From Muscardinus avellanarius (taxonomy: Eukaryota > Chordata > Mammalia > Rodentia > Gliridae), in contig OY726576.1 in NCBI GenBank assembly GCA_963383645.1, positions 16,031,131-16,095,130 on the forward strand: 64,000 nucleotides of DNA, written 5' to 3'. Below the pieces are notes generated by a model that saw only the letters and a program-made list of their open reading frames with translations, did no database searches and had not been told where the DNA came from. Positions 1-15,119 of this stretch are shown in pieces. The first letter of the stretch is position 1; each line of letters opens with the position of its first letter. Made by a program: the position numbers and the translations under genes.

Positions 1-29
1 AGTAATGGAGTGCAGGGGTGGGTTTGGTC
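1..29 (-). CDS. First 29 nt of a C2H2 zinc-finger exon (unit 1)
   Basis: On the minus strand a pyrimidine-rich tract followed by 'ctctggcag' marks a splice acceptor identical to the one at the full C2H2 exon of unit 3 (37908). Only the first 29 exon bases fall in the window; the zinc fingers would lie before base 1. It belongs with the KRAB-B exon at 4816-4911 and the KRAB-A exon at 6040-6166. Whether the off-window part is intact cannot be seen. Confidence 0.55.
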
Positions 30-134
30 CTGCCAGAGAAAGAGAAGCCCAAGTCAGATGGAACTCATTTGATGGTGAGACTTGACCACATTCTTCAAAT
101 CCTTAATAGCAAATGTTATTGACCAAGAGGTACT

Positions 135-169
<35 letters not shown>

Positions 170-590
170 GTGGGTCTGGGGATGGAACACAGAGGATTTG
201 ACCTCCAAGCTACACACCCTGCCCAATTTTTTATTCTTGTTATTTTGAAACAGGGTCTCACTGAGTTGCAGACGACCTAACTAAGTAGCTCAGGCTGTCT
301 GCGAACCGCAATCCTCAGGTCTCAGCCTCCCAGATGCTGGGATTACAAGTGTGCACCACCACGCCCAGTTCCAAGAGGTACTGTATATGAGCAACTTCCC
401 AGCCCAACAGTACAGCTTAACAGACAGGAGACAGCAAAGGCATCACAGGCACTTTTGGGTGTATAAATAGGGACAACATCGACAGTCTACATGATTCTCA
501 CTATGATAACCTTCCAACGCACAGCAACACACACAGAAACCACGCCTGAAACTTGTGTTCTTTTTTCTCTCTGAGAGCTAGCTAACCAGT
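30..590. repeat. ZNF-exon flank with SINE; left arm of inverted repeat
   Basis: This is intron sequence next to the C2H2 acceptor. It carries a (TTTA)n run at 131-169 and a minus-oriented B1-dID-type SINE at about 170-370. The block returns in reverse complement at 11210-11783, in front of the plus-strand C2H2 exon, so it is an arm of a large inverted repeat. Similarity to the other units stops at about 590, where deleted retroviral sequence begins. Confidence 0.7.
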
Positions 591-700
591 GAACTGCGCC
601 TGCCATCTTATCAGGAGGAGCCGCTCGGCCCATCGGCCCCCCCTTGTTTACACCACCTCCTTATAAGGAGTGATAACATGGTAGGAGCAGGAGTGCTGCT

Positions 701-1972
701 GTGTGGGCTAGGGTCCCTACAGTCCCAGGTACTTTCCCTGTCCTTTTAGATCAAAATCAACAGAGATATCATCAGCCGCTAGATTGGAAAGTAATTCAAA
801 GGATTGAAGAATCAGTGTCTACTTATGGTATGCAAGCCGCCTTCACGCTAACGCAGGTGGAGGGACTGGAACGGCATTGCATGACCCCATTTGATTGGTC
901 TAATTTATGTAGGGCTGTACTCTCGGGGGAAGCATGTCTTAATTGGAAAGCCACTTACTTGGAATATGCCATTGAGCAGGCGGCTGCCATTGCTCAGGCG
1001 GGACAGCCTGCCTGGAATGTAGACATGCTTATGAGACAGGGGACTTTCGTAAATAATCAGATAGGTTATCCACAACAAGTGTATGATCAAATCAATCGTT
1101 GTGCCTTGAAGGCCTGGAAGATGTTGTCAGGATCTGGTGATCTTGGAGCAAGCCTATCTAAAGTCAAGCAAGGACCCAATGAGCCTTTCGCAGATTTTTT
1201 GGCCAGGTTGGTGGAGACAGCTAGCCGAGTATTCCCTGATGTAGATTCAGCAATGCCTCTCATAAAGCAATTGGCATATGAGCAGGCTAACAAACCATGC
1301 CGAGATGCCATCAGACCATATAAACAGAAAAATTTAGACGTTTGGCTCAAGGTCTGCCGAGATATTAATGAAGGTGTTATACAGGGCCAGGCTATTGCTG
1401 CAGCCATTGTGTCAGGGTTGAAAGGGAAATCATATCAAGCAGGTCAAGGGGGAGTACGAGGGGGATGTTATGCATGTGGTCAGCCTGGACATTTTAAGGA
1501 CTGCCCTCGCCGTCAAGGTCAGGGGAAGGCATTAGGGCTGCCCCAGGTAGCAGCCCAGCAACCGCGGCTGTGCCCCCGCTGCTGGAAAGGCAATCATTGG
1601 GCAGGAGAGTGTCATTCCAAATGGGATGGAGATGGCAATCCCTTGTCACCTAGTCTAAACCCCCGAGGCTTGAAGCCTTTACAGATTTGGCAGATGGATG
1701 TTACCCATGTTAGTGAGTTTGGAACACTTAAATACGTTCATGTCTCTGTAGATACCTGTTCAGGCATTGTTTTTGCCTCTGCTCATACTGGTGAGAAGGC
1801 CCAACATGTTATTTCTCATTGTTTACAGGCTTTCGCTGCTTGGGGGATTCCTAGCCAATTTAAAACAGATAATGGTCCGGCATATACATCTCAACACTTT
1901 ACAAATTTTTGTAAACAGATGGGCATTAAGCTTTCCCATGGCCTACCCTATAATCCGCAGGTCAAGGAATAG
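701..1972 (+). pseudogene. Retroviral gag capsid-nucleocapsid fused in frame to integrase core
   Basis: One open frame of 423 codons holds a capsid domain (residues about 12-245) with a major homology region near residue 150 ([14 protein letters not shown]). Two zinc knuckles follow, at about residues 256-268 and 291-304. Straight after them, from about residue 325, comes the integrase catalytic core with the first Asp in QMDVTH and the second in TDNGPAY. Protease, RT, RNase H and the integrase N-terminal domain are missing, so the fusion comes from an in-frame deletion. The frame ends in a stop at 1970-1972, caused by a single-base frameshift near the expected third acidic residue. The first codon used here is not a certain start. 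Nothing shows that it is expressed. Confidence 0.8.
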
Positions 1973-2230
1973 TAGAAAGGGCCAATCACAACATTAAATG
2001 TGCTCTAATTAAACAAAAAGGGGGTACTGGGAACCAATGGAAGTCTCCCAAGGACAAACTTAATCTCATTCTTTTTATTTTAAATTTTTTACAATTGGAT
2101 TCTGAGGGCCATTCTGCGGAGAAGCGGTTTGTGTTTTCCCACAGGACCAAGAACACCCGGTGTGGGTCCCAGAAGGCTTGACACGACCAGCTGAAGGAAA
2201 AGGAAATGCCTCCACCAAAGAGCCTAGAGT
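1960..2230 (+). pseudogene. Integrase C-terminal remnant
   Basis: After the frameshift near 1962 the integrase reading continues in another frame, with conserved-looking text around the third catalytic Glu and the following helix. It degrades by about 2200. This is followed by a deletion that removes the env surface region. Confidence 0.55.
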
Positions 2231-2279
2231 TGAAGCTAATACTGAGACTTCTCCCGGTGTTGGAATGCCTCTTTGTTTT

Positions 2280-2616
2280 CCTTAAGCTGTTGTGATGTGG
2301 AAACTAGAGCCGAGACTTCGAAAAGACCATACAAGACTTACGTTCGTCAATTGTTGCTGTAAAAAATACCAGAGTGGAGGTGGCCACGGATCAACAATGG
2401 ATGGACATGATTCATGGGACAGTAGGGTTTTTAAAAGACTGGGGAGGAATGGTGTTTTGGGCATTTCTTCTACTGACAGCATGTGGGACGCTATGTATCT
2501 GTATGTGGCGCATGAAGAGGAACATGGCAACACAGCAGCGCATGTTGGTCCAAGCTATGGCCGCCTTGGAGGCTGGTAGCTCCCCCAATGTCTGGCTTAG
2601 CATGCTGGATAGGTAG
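2280..2616 (+). pseudogene. Envelope transmembrane subunit C-terminal remnant
   Basis: The open frame at 2374-2616 gives an amphipathic stretch, a Trp-rich membrane-proximal segment, one hydrophobic membrane span (around WAFLLLTACGTLCICMW) and a basic then polar cytoplasmic tail ending just before the 3' untranslated part. A coiled-coil-like heptad stretch precedes it in the same frame. The surface subunit and fusion peptide are missing, so the env is non-functional. Confidence 0.65.
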
Positions 2617-2768
2617 CCAAGGACGGGTAAGACTGCTCCATCCTCATATCAACCTAAGACAGGCAGGCAACCATGATGGTGCTGAGCTGATGACAGGTAA
2701 GAATGAGTGAGTTGGAAGCGGCAACCTAAGACAGGCACGATCCCAAGCCTTGTGTTCTTAAATAAATA

Positions 2769-2780
2769 AAAAGGGGAGCT
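2769..2780 (+). promoter_or_regulatory. Retroviral polypurine tract
   Basis: The purine run 'aaaaaggggag' lies directly before the LTR 5' end at 2781, the position expected for the plus-strand primer. Confidence 0.7.
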
Positions 2781-3146
2781 GTAGGAAGCCAGGGTATGGC
2801 AGTCAGCCCAAGATGGCGCCCGGGCTGACTGACAAGGATGGTGGTCTTGGCCGGCGCATGTGCTGTTGGTCTTGGCTGGCGCATGCGCTGTTGTCAGTAT
2901 CACACGCCTCATGCATGGACTGTGATGTAATGCCTCGTGGTTAGGCCAGTACGCCTATGAGGTACCTTCTAGGGAGCATGGGATGGACATGGGCGGAATG
3001 GGATTGGTGGATATTTGGGGAACAGGCTTGGTATGGTATATAAGGAAACTGCTGCGGGGAATAAAGAGGAAGTAGCTTCATCAGCAAGTCGGCGTTCGTG
3101 TGTTTCTTCCCTAGGCTCTGCTGGTCAGAGCCTTAGAGTCGTGACA
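2781..3146 (+). mobile_element. 3' LTR of the class II retrovirus (366 bp)
   Basis: The LTR begins tgtaggaagcc and ends gtgaca (TG...CA). It contains a TATA box at 3037-3045, a polyadenylation signal AATAAA at 3060-3065 and an NRF1-like gcgcatgcgc palindrome near 2880. A ~25-bp direct duplication around 2845-2895 makes it longer than the solo LTR of unit 3. It is followed by atctgcactggg, the right side of the insertion site. Confidence 0.85.
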
Positions 3147-4200
3147 ATCTGCACTGGGTAGAGGGCCCGTGCAGAGGGCTGCTCAAAAAGTGGTTACGAG
3201 CTAAGCACTGTGGCACACACCTGCAATCCCGGGTCTAGAGACTCTGTGTCAAAATAAAGGATGAAAAATAGGGCTGGGGATGTAGCTCGGACGTAGAATG
3301 CCCCTGAGTTCCATCCCCAGTACTGCAAAAAGAAAAAGAATAAAAAACAGGCCTGGGAGTACGCTTGGAGGTAGAATGTCCCTATAATCAATATCCAGTA
3401 CCACAGTAAAGAAATACATATATACATACATACATACATACATACATAACATCTTAGCCGGGCGTGGTGGCTCAGGCTTGTAATCCCCGCACTTGCGAGG
3501 GGGAGACAGGTGGATCGCACTGGTTTGGAGCCAGCCTTACTGGATTAAGAGACCCTGTCTGGGAGTGTAGCCCGGAGGTAGAAGGGCTTCCAGGAACCCC
3601 AGTACCACAAAAAAATAAAAAATAAAATAAATAAATATAAAAAAATAAATAAATAAAAAATAACACCTTAAATAAAAATTCATGGTCTAAGTTGGCATGG
3701 TGGTGCATGCTTGTAATTTTAGTGTTTGGGAGGCAGCGACAGGAGGACTGCGATTCATGGCCAGCCTCTGCTACTTGGTGAGGCCCTTCACAACTTAGTA
3801 AGATCCTGTTTCACTAAGAGTAGGGCAGGGGTGTTGCTCGGAGGTAGAATGAACCTAGGTTCAATCTTCACAAACACAAAAACTTAAAAATGCAAAGGAC
3901 AATTAGACAAGAGTCACTGATACCTGAGAACTGCTGCGCTCTTAGGTTTTACATCAAGTAGTACTTGATGAAGAAGAATACGGAATGTTAAGGATGTATA
4001 TGATACTTGGAACAGGGGTCAGTCAACTTTTTCTTAATGAAACTAAATAGTTTAAGTTTTAAGGGCTGAAAGAAAAAATGAAGGACATTATATTAATTTT
4101 TATATAACCTTTTTTTTTTTTTTTGCGGTCCTAGTGATGAAACTCAGGGACACTGTACCCCAGATCCACACCGCTACCTGTACTTTTTAAGTCTTTTCAT

Positions 4201-4247
<47 letters not shown>

Positions 4248-4480
4248 TAAACAGGGTCTCACTGAGTTGCGAAGGGCCTCGCTAAGTAGCTGGAGCTGTC
4301 AGTGAACCATGATCCTCTCATCTCAGCCTCCCCAAGACTGGGATTACAAGTGTGCGCACCACGCCTGGCAGCTTACATAACCATGTAAAAGTGTACAAAC
4401 CACTCTTAGCTTACAGTTGCTTTGAGCACTCCGTTTAAATTTCTCAACTGGCTTTTAAGCTTTATGTCTCCCACTGGGCT
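3147..4480. repeat. SINE cluster in KRAB gene intron (unit 1)
   Basis: The stretch holds a partial plus SINE at about 3204-3330, a second ID-like part to 3410, (CATA)n at 3418-3447, a younger-type plus SINE at 3453-3610, an A/T-rich tail, and a plus SINE at about 3690-3885. A minus SINE at about 4110-4372 is split by (TTTA)n at 4198-4247. The rest is intron without recognisable features. Confidence 0.7.
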
Positions 4481-4815
4481 TTGTTTTCTTTACATCATTC
4501 AGTGTCTGCTCTATTCTTCTTGATCTTTTCTAAAAAGATGTTAACAAAAGAGAAAAAACCCACAAACATATACGTACAAGAGTTACCCCGGGAAGGCCAG
4601 GGCTTCCTGGAGGAGGAAGGCGACAGGAGACCCAGGGAAGCGCTCATAGGGTGAGGATGAGGTCGGGAGGGGAGGCCGAGCCAGGCAACGTGAACGCAGG
4701 CCGAGAGCTCCAGAGGCAGCTCCCTGCACTGGGGCTCGGCGCCGCCTCCCTCCGGCCTCTCGGCTGCTCACACCCTGCATCCTGGAGCTCACTGGCCCAG
4801 TTTCCTGCCACTCAC

Positions 4816-4911
4816 CCGCACGGGAGGCTGGCGCGCATCTGCTCTCTTCTCTCCACGCCTCTTTCCCTTGCTCCAGCTGGGCGATCAGCTTTGGTTTAGA
4901 AAACGCAATTC
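4816..4911 (-). CDS. KRAB-B box exon, unit 1
   Basis: This 96-nt exon on the minus strand has acceptor 'cctgtgggcag' before GAATTGCG and donor GTGAGT after GTGCGG. It encodes IAFSKPKLIAQLEQGKEAW and then a short basic tail, the KRAB-B box that helps the A box recruit the TRIM28/KAP1 silencing complex. Phase is 1 in and 1 out, which fits both the KRAB-A exon and the C2H2 exon (starts with two bases). It resembles the KRAB-B of ZNF169-like genes. Both splice sites look intact. Confidence 0.85.
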
Positions 4912-5183
4912 CTGCCCACAGGAAAGGAAGACAAGATGACCTTACGTCGTGGGTCATGGGGCCAGGGAAGAATTCAGAGGCAAGGCAGGTGAGGAGCTTG
5001 AAAGGGTGCGGCAAGGACCTCAACGAGTGGGGCCGATCCACTCACGGAGGCACTGATTCTGTTCCAAGCCAGGTGGATGAACACCGCTGTCACCCATCAC
5101 GGAAAATAAGTTACTAAGGAAGAGAGCCCAGCTCAGAGGAAAAGGCCCAGAAATGCAGAGTATCAGCCAGAGCGCATGTGCGT

Positions 5184-5225
<42 letters not shown>

Positions 5226-5970
5226 TCTTTTTTTTTTTTTGGTAGTATTTGGGTTCTTGGAAACCCTTCTACCTCCAAGCTACACTCCCAGGCCTATTTT
5301 TTATATTTTTATTTGGAAATTGGGTCTCCAAAGCCAGGGCGACTGGCTTCGAACCTGCGCGATCGTCCTGTCTCCGCCTCCCAAGCGCGGGGATAACAAG
5401 CGTGCGCCACCACCCAGCGCCACATACACTTTCAACTCTACAAATCTGACCTTCTTTGTAACACAGAAAACTAAATGTTTTTCCTTTTGAGTGCAACCCG
5501 AAAGCTAATTTAAAAAGAAAGATTTGTAGCCATAAGTGCTGGTGCACACTCGTAATCCCAGTACGTGGGAGACGGAGACAGGAGAATCGCATGTTTACAG
5601 CCAGCCACAGTAACATAGTGAGGCCTTTCAAAACTTAGTTCACAATAAATAAAAATTACACAATAAAGAATAAAAAATAGGGTGAGGGTGTAGGTCAGTG
5701 GTAGAATGACCCTGGGTTCAATCTCCAACACCCCCCTCCCCAAAAAAAAGTTGGTTTGTGGTGGCACACATTTGCAATCTCAGCCTTTGGGAGAGAGAGA
5801 GACTGGAGGTTCGTGGTTTGAGGACAGCCTCAGCTACTTAGGTCCTTTGCAACTCAGGGAGACCTTGTTTAAAAATAAAGAATAAAAAATAGAACTGGGG
5901 GGAGTAGCTCAGAGGTAGAATGTGCCTGGGTTCCATCTTCAGTACCAAAAAAAAAAAAAAACAAATTAAA
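4912..5970. repeat. KRAB-A/KRAB-B intron with SINEs and (CA)n (unit 1)
   Basis: Intron sequence at 4912-5185 is followed by (CA)n at 5186-5222, a minus younger-type SINE at about 5224-5422, and two plus SINEs at about 5524-5750 and 5751-5960. The SINE at 5224 is shared with unit 3 but absent from unit 2, where the (CA)n runs straight into ctttcaattcg (26518). Confidence 0.75.
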
Positions 5971-5983
5971 AAAAATTGCATCA

Positions 5984-8290
<2,307 letters not shown>

Positions 8291-8655
8291 CCTTGGGAAG
8301 TAGAGTGTGTGTGTGTTACTGGAGAGGGAACCCGCGGCATTCTACCTCGTGCTAAATCCCAGCCCTAGTTTTCATTCTTCTTTTGAAACAGGGTACAAGT
8401 GGGCTTTTTAACATACCTGAGGGTTTCTATCAGCTTTTTTTTTTTTTTGGTGGTGGTACTGGGGGAGGAACCCAGGGCCTTTTCTACCTCCGGGCTATAC
8501 TCCCAGACCTATTTTATACTTTATGTAGAAACAGGGTCTATGTTGCTGGGAGCCTCACTCAGTAGCTGAGGCTGCCTTCAACCTGTGCGATCCTCCTGTC
8601 TCAGCCTCCCAAGCGCGGGGAGTACAAGCGTGCACCGCCACGCCGGCTTCTATCT
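8291..8655 (-). repeat. Two minus-oriented SINEs (unit 1)
   Basis: A partial ID-like element lies at about 8305-8400, then a full minus B1-dID-type SINE at about 8433-8648 that begins with its poly(T) tail and ends at ccgccacgccggc. Confidence 0.7.
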
Positions 8656-8869
8656 GCTTTTTATGATTAGTCAGAATTGGGTTGGGGGACCGAGGCTTCT
8701 GCAGTGTCCGCCCTTCACCTGAACAACCTGGGGGCGCTGGGGCCTGGTTCCATGGCCTCACACTCTCACCCTCTGCTCACCTCGCCAAGCTCACTGGGGA
8801 CGCAGATGGCCACTTTAAAGCTTTTTGTTCCTGGCCCTCGGCCCTGCCTCCGATCAGGCCTGACCACCA

Positions 8870-9600
8870 CCAGCTCGGAAGCCAATGAACCACCGGACCT
8901 GGCGCCAGGGACAGTCCCGTCGCCTGCGATCTCAGACCCCTACCACCCCACGCCCCAAGCCCCCGACCCTGCAGACCTACGGCATGAGCGACCCCGTCGC
9001 CATGTCGGATTTCACCCCAGGCCGAGTCTCTCCGCCACGAGAACCCTAGGACAGAGGCCCGGCCGCGCACTCACCTCCCACCGCTCGCAGCTCACGTGCA
9101 AGTTACTTCTCCAGAGGCAGCGCTGCCACGGGCTCCGCTACCCATGGGCCGGCTCGTCCACACCGCGCTGCGGGCTCTCCTCCAAGCAGAAAAGGGCAGG
9201 GCGAGCGAGGGGCTCCGGCCTCACTCACCACCGCGGGGAGGAACGAGGGGTGGCTCTGGGCCCTTAGCGCGGGCTCTCCACAAGAAGTTTGCCTGGACTA
9301 GAACTCCCAGGATACTCTGCGCGGCGGACCTCACCTCCCAAGATGCTCCGCGGCTGCCATTGGCTCGCTGGGTGTGTCTCTGGGTGACGCGATAGGGCCA
9401 GCTGGAGATGGCGGCCTCTTTAACTTAAAATGACACTCTTTAGTCATGAAGAGCCTCTTAGATGACGCTCCGCCTTGCTGAGTACCTGCTCGGCCCTTCT
9501 CTAGACTACAAGTCCCAGCGAGCCCTGCAGGGACTTCCGCATCCGGGCTCTCACCCTGACAAGTGGAAGTGCCCACCAGGCGGAGCTTTGGGTCATTTAA
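8870..9600 (-). promoter_or_regulatory. CpG-rich promoter and exon 1 of the KRAB gene (unit 1)
   Basis: This CpG-rich block lies upstream (minus strand) of KRAB-A. A donor gtgggag|GTGAGTGC ends a presumed 5' UTR exon at 9075. It holds a CCAAT element (ccattggct, 9357-9365), ZNF143/GFY-like motifs at 9297-9315 (one mismatch) and 9505-9520 (actacaagtcccag), and a gatggcggc YY1-like motif near 9407. The transcription start cannot be set from sequence; an unspliced plus-strand transcript is possible too. Confidence 0.6.
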
Positions 9601-9639
9601 TGGAGCGGAAGTTCACCAGCAGTCTTTTTACCTGGACTT

Positions 9640-10781
9640 GGGCAGGTCCTAGGGCCTTGTTCTCCCATCCAGCGCTATGCAGTGGAAATCTGTGCCCATA
9701 TTCCGGGGTCGCGGGCAGGTGGATCCCTATCCAGCTTGTTTACAATTGAGGAGGTGGCCCTGGGGATTGAACCCATGGTTGCCGGAGGCTTGCCTGGAAC
9801 TTCAAACCTTCAGTCTCAACTCCAAGTCCTGAGATTACAGGTGTGCACCATAGCCGCGCCTGTCCTTATATACTTTTTCCCTTTTTTTGCAGTACTGGAT
9901 ATTGAACCCAGGGGCATTCTACCTCTGAGCTACTATCTTGTTTTTTAATCCTTAATTTTTAAACAGGCCTCACTAAGTATCTGAGACTGGCTGCTAACTT
10001 GTGATTACTCCTGTCTCAACCTCCCAAGGACTTGAATTTCAGGCCTGTGCCACATGCTCAGCTAACAGAATAAAAGAGACAAAATGTAAGCAATTACAAG
10101 AGAATATAATTTCATTTTTAAAATATGAGGCAGAATACACTGACAAAAGAATAGAATTGAAATAAGAATTTGATAGCCAGACTTGGTTGCCTACGCTTGT
10201 AATCCCAGCATTCAGGAGGCTGAGACTGGAGGATGGTGGTTAGCGGACAGCCTCAGCCAGTTAGCGAGGCCCCTTGCACCTTAGTGAGACCCTGTTTCCA
10301 AATAAAGTATAAAATATGTCAGGGAGTATAGACCAGAGGTACAAAAGCCCCTGGGTTCCACCCCAGTACCATAAAAATAAAATAAAAAAGCAATAAATAG
10401 GGCAGAGGGGATAGCTCGGAGGCAGAATGGCCCTGGGTTCCATCTCCAGTACTACCAAAAAAAATTGATAATCTAATTATTGTTAAAATATCTATATTAT
10501 AATTGATTGATAATTTCACTGAAGGCATGGGGAATAGAGGTTATGGCCCAAATAACATTAAATATTTAGTTTAGGAAATCTAGAATACCTTTTAAATTTA
10601 AAATTTAGAAACTAGATTATAGAAATTTCACTTTAGAGCTGGACGTGTTGGCACACACTTGTAATCCTAGTACTTGGGAAGCTGAGACAGGTGAATCTGG
10701 GTTCACAGGCAGCCTCAGCTACTTAGTGAGGCCCTTGGGAGGTACAATGCCCTGGGTTTAATCCCTAGCACAGCAAGCGTG

Positions 10782-10830
<49 letters not shown>

Positions 10831-11210
10831 CTCACAGTTCAGAGGCCAGCAAGACCCTGTTACAAAATAAAAAATCAAAAGGCCTGGGGAGTGGTTTGGG
10901 GTGTAGAATGCCCCTGAGTTTAATCTCTACAACAAAAAAAAATTAACTTTACTATTTAGCTTTATTAAACTTATATTTAAAATTAATATTAGAAATTTAG
11001 AATAGATGTTCTAGCCGGGCGTGGTGGCACATGCTTGTAATCCCAGCATTCAGGAGGCTGAGACTGGAGAATTGCGGTTCGTGGACGGCCTCAGCTACTT
11101 AGGCCCTATGCAACTCAGTGAGACCCTTTTTCAAAATAAAGAATAAAAAATAGGGCAGCGGTGTAGCTCAGAGGTCAAATGCCCCTGGGTTCCATCCCCA
11201 CACCTGTTCA
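9640..11210. repeat. SINE cluster upstream of the promoter (unit 1)
   Basis: Minus SINEs lie at about 9750-9862 and 9880-10062. Plus SINEs lie at about 10172-10460 (two ID-like parts), 10637-10780 with (CA)n 10786-10826, and 11011-11210. A/T-rich sequence between them has no visible gene. Confidence 0.7.
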
Positions 11211-11783
11211 CTGGTTAGCTAGCTCTCAGTGAGAAAAAAGAACACAAGTTTCAGGCATGGTTTCTGTGTGTGTTGCTGTGCATTGGAAGGTTATCGTAGT
11301 GAGAATCATGTAGACTGTCGATGTTGTCCCTATTTATACCCCCAAAAGTGCCTGTGATGCCTTTGCTGTCCCCTGTCTGGTAAGCTGTACTGTTGGGCTG
11401 GGAAATTGGTCATATACAGTACCTCTTGGAGACGGGCGTGGTGGCGCACGCTTGTAATCCCAGCATTTGGGAGGCTGAGACCTGAGGATTGCGGTTCGCA
11501 GACAGCCTGAGCTACTTAGTGGGGTCCTCTGCAACTCAGTGAGACACTGTTTCAAAATAACAAGAATAAAAAATTGGGGAGGGAGTGTAGCTTGGAGGTC
11601 AAATGCCTCTGTGTTCCATTCCCAGACCCACTAAATAAGTAAATAAATAAATAAGTAAATAAATAAATAAATAAATAAAGTACCTCTTGGTCAGTAACAT
11701 TTGCAATTAAGGATTTGAAGAATGTGGTCAAGTCTCACCATCAATTGAGCTTCATCTGACTTGGGCTTTTCTCTCTCCATCAG
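11210..11783. repeat. Right arm of inverted repeat before plus-strand ZNF exon (unit 1)
   Basis: The sequence is the reverse complement of 30-590, including the SINE (about 11430-11625) and the (TAAA)n run (11631-11682). It ends at the splice acceptor of the plus-strand C2H2 exon. Confidence 0.75.
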
Positions 11784-13290
<1,507 letters not shown>

Positions 13291-14940
13291 AACCCAGATG
13301 CTTCCCCTAATCAGCAATAACTAGGAGGATAGGGGCAAGAGGAAGTGGTCGAGCTATAGAAAGGGCCCTATAGTGAAGCAATTAAGGTGACCAATCAGAG
13401 GGTATGGAATAGGGGAGGATGGAGCCTCTTTAAAAAGCAGGAGGAACATAAACAAATGTATCAAAGTTAATCACCAAACAAGCATGGGATCGAGGGAGGG
13501 GGAGGGAATGGGATAGGGACTGGATGAGGGCTAATTGGATGATGTGTGCTTGTATATCCTCTCAAGTCTTGTATTCCAATGTGATGTATGATTACAATGC
13601 ACCAATAAAAATAATTTTAAAAAAATTTGGCTGGCTTAAAGAAAGCAGAGCCCTGAGGGAAAGTGTTATCTCTGGCCAAAGTACTCCCCCACTCCTAGAT
13701 ATTCTTTCATAACTATTATTCTTTTGGTAATGATTCTTTTAACTTTCCACACGAATTGCTCCGGTGATATAAGATCAGGACTGTGAGAGAAACTGAGTCT
13801 GTGGAAAATAAATTTTCTAGTAATTTGTCTAAGCCTCTAAACACCCTCGGCTTTGCTCAAAGACGTAATTCTAGTCAGAATTCAGATCCTGTGGAAGCAT
13901 TCCTGCTACAGCAATTACAAATGCAGAATTCCTCCCTATCTGTGACCTTCATTCTAATCATTACAATAGAGCAGAGAGCTAGGAGGAATCTTGACCTTTG
14001 CACCTAATAATAGCACTGCCTGCAGACAGGGCGACACCACCTGGTTAAAATAGTTATGACAGAACAAAAGACAGATATAATAAAAACTTCATGCTGTTTT
14101 TTGGGCCCTGTCTACTAAAATATATTTTAAGTGTTTAATAGGGTGAAGCGTTCAGACAGCAGATGGTATTGCAGACAAAATCCAACAGACATTCATCAAA
14201 ATCCTCTAAACCATCATAAATGTACAAGGATTTCCCTACGCCAACTACACATATGAAAGCTGGAATCTCCGACTTCGTCCCCATTCAGTTCAAAGGAGGT
14301 TGCTAGATAGAGAAGGACTTTGGACTAAGCCCTAGGAATAAAAGGTTTCAAAAGGGTTAAAGAAAACTCTTAAAAACTGAATTCTTCAAGGGATTTTGGG
14401 TGTGACTTTTGTTCCTCTGGAGTTTGCCCACTAAAAGCCTCTGCAGCTGCAAGGCCAAGGCAAGGCCAAAGGGGCTGACTTAAAGCACAAGACCCACCTG
14501 CAGGGTCATGGGACTGATTTCAATCACAAAGACCTGGGCTGTCACAGGCCTTGCTTTTGTCTTGTTCAGGGTTGGTGATTTACATGTATATCTCACTATT
14601 GTTTTTTGGGTGTTTGCACTTTACTACTAGGGAATCACGGGGAAATAGGGAAGTATAAAAAAATCTTGTGCCTAGAATACAGTGTCAATTGCACAAGAGG
14701 CATTTGTCCGTGTCAATCGTTTCAGATTTTTTTTTCCCGGAGAGGAATCTCCACTTTTAGTGTCGTGAACAGGAACGTAAAGGAGTTTATTTCATAAAAA
14801 AAGGGAAAAAATCGCTGCAGAGAAGTGGCTGCAGAACTATAACCGAAACCTTTGCCCACCTTTCTGAGAAACTCCGTCCCGAACGGACTCAGTGCCCATA
14901 TTCAGTGCCCAGCTGAGCCAGTCTGCCGCAACTTCCCACC

Positions 14941-15110
14941 CATGTGAAGACGCACTCGGCTGCGGCAGGTGAGGCTTTAGGCGGAAGTCCCACTTCATCG
15001 TCCACGAGAAAAAGCACTGCAGAGAGAAGCCGGACGTGTGCCACGAGTGCAGCAAAGGCTTCAGCCAGGAGTCCATCTCTGTTGGACACTAGTGGACACA
15101 CTCGAAGGAA
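14941..15110 (+). pseudogene. Zinc-finger relic, end of inverted ZNF array (unit 1)
   Basis: The frames contain CHECSKGFSQESISVGH and a preceding degenerate finger, each matching the C2H2 pattern of the neighbouring array. Frameshifts and stops separate them. The copy in unit 3 (51481-51660) is slightly more complete. Confidence 0.7.
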
Positions 15111-15119
15111 TAGCCGTAG

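Larger units (their letters stand above)
590..3146 (+). mobile_element. Class II endogenous retrovirus, 5' LTR missing, internally deleted
   Basis: The remains read gag capsid, nucleocapsid, integrase core, transmembrane envelope tail, polypurine tract and 3' LTR, all on the plus strand. Matrix, protease, reverse transcriptase, RNase H, most of env and the 5' LTR are absent. The capsid major homology region, paired zinc knuckles and integrase motifs fit the betaretrovirus/IAP/HERV-K class. The element is not replication competent. The orthologous site in unit 3 holds a solo LTR. Confidence 0.85.

Noticed and set aside
590..3146. Intact infectious provirus
   Set aside because: 5' LTR, matrix, protease, RT, RNase H and most of env are deleted and the remaining frames are broken.
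3290..3320. tRNA-like gene in 'gtagctcggacgtagaatgcccctgagttccatcc'
   Set aside because: It is the ID half of a SINE, without a cloverleaf; no true tRNA gene seen.
5176..5490. His-Thr repeat proteins and Cys-Val repeat proteins at (CA)n tracts
   Set aside because: Translations of a microsatellite and an adjacent SINE.
8677..9267. Frame of 196 codons in unit 1 promoter
   Set aside because: Same promoter artefact as in unit 3, not conserved as protein.
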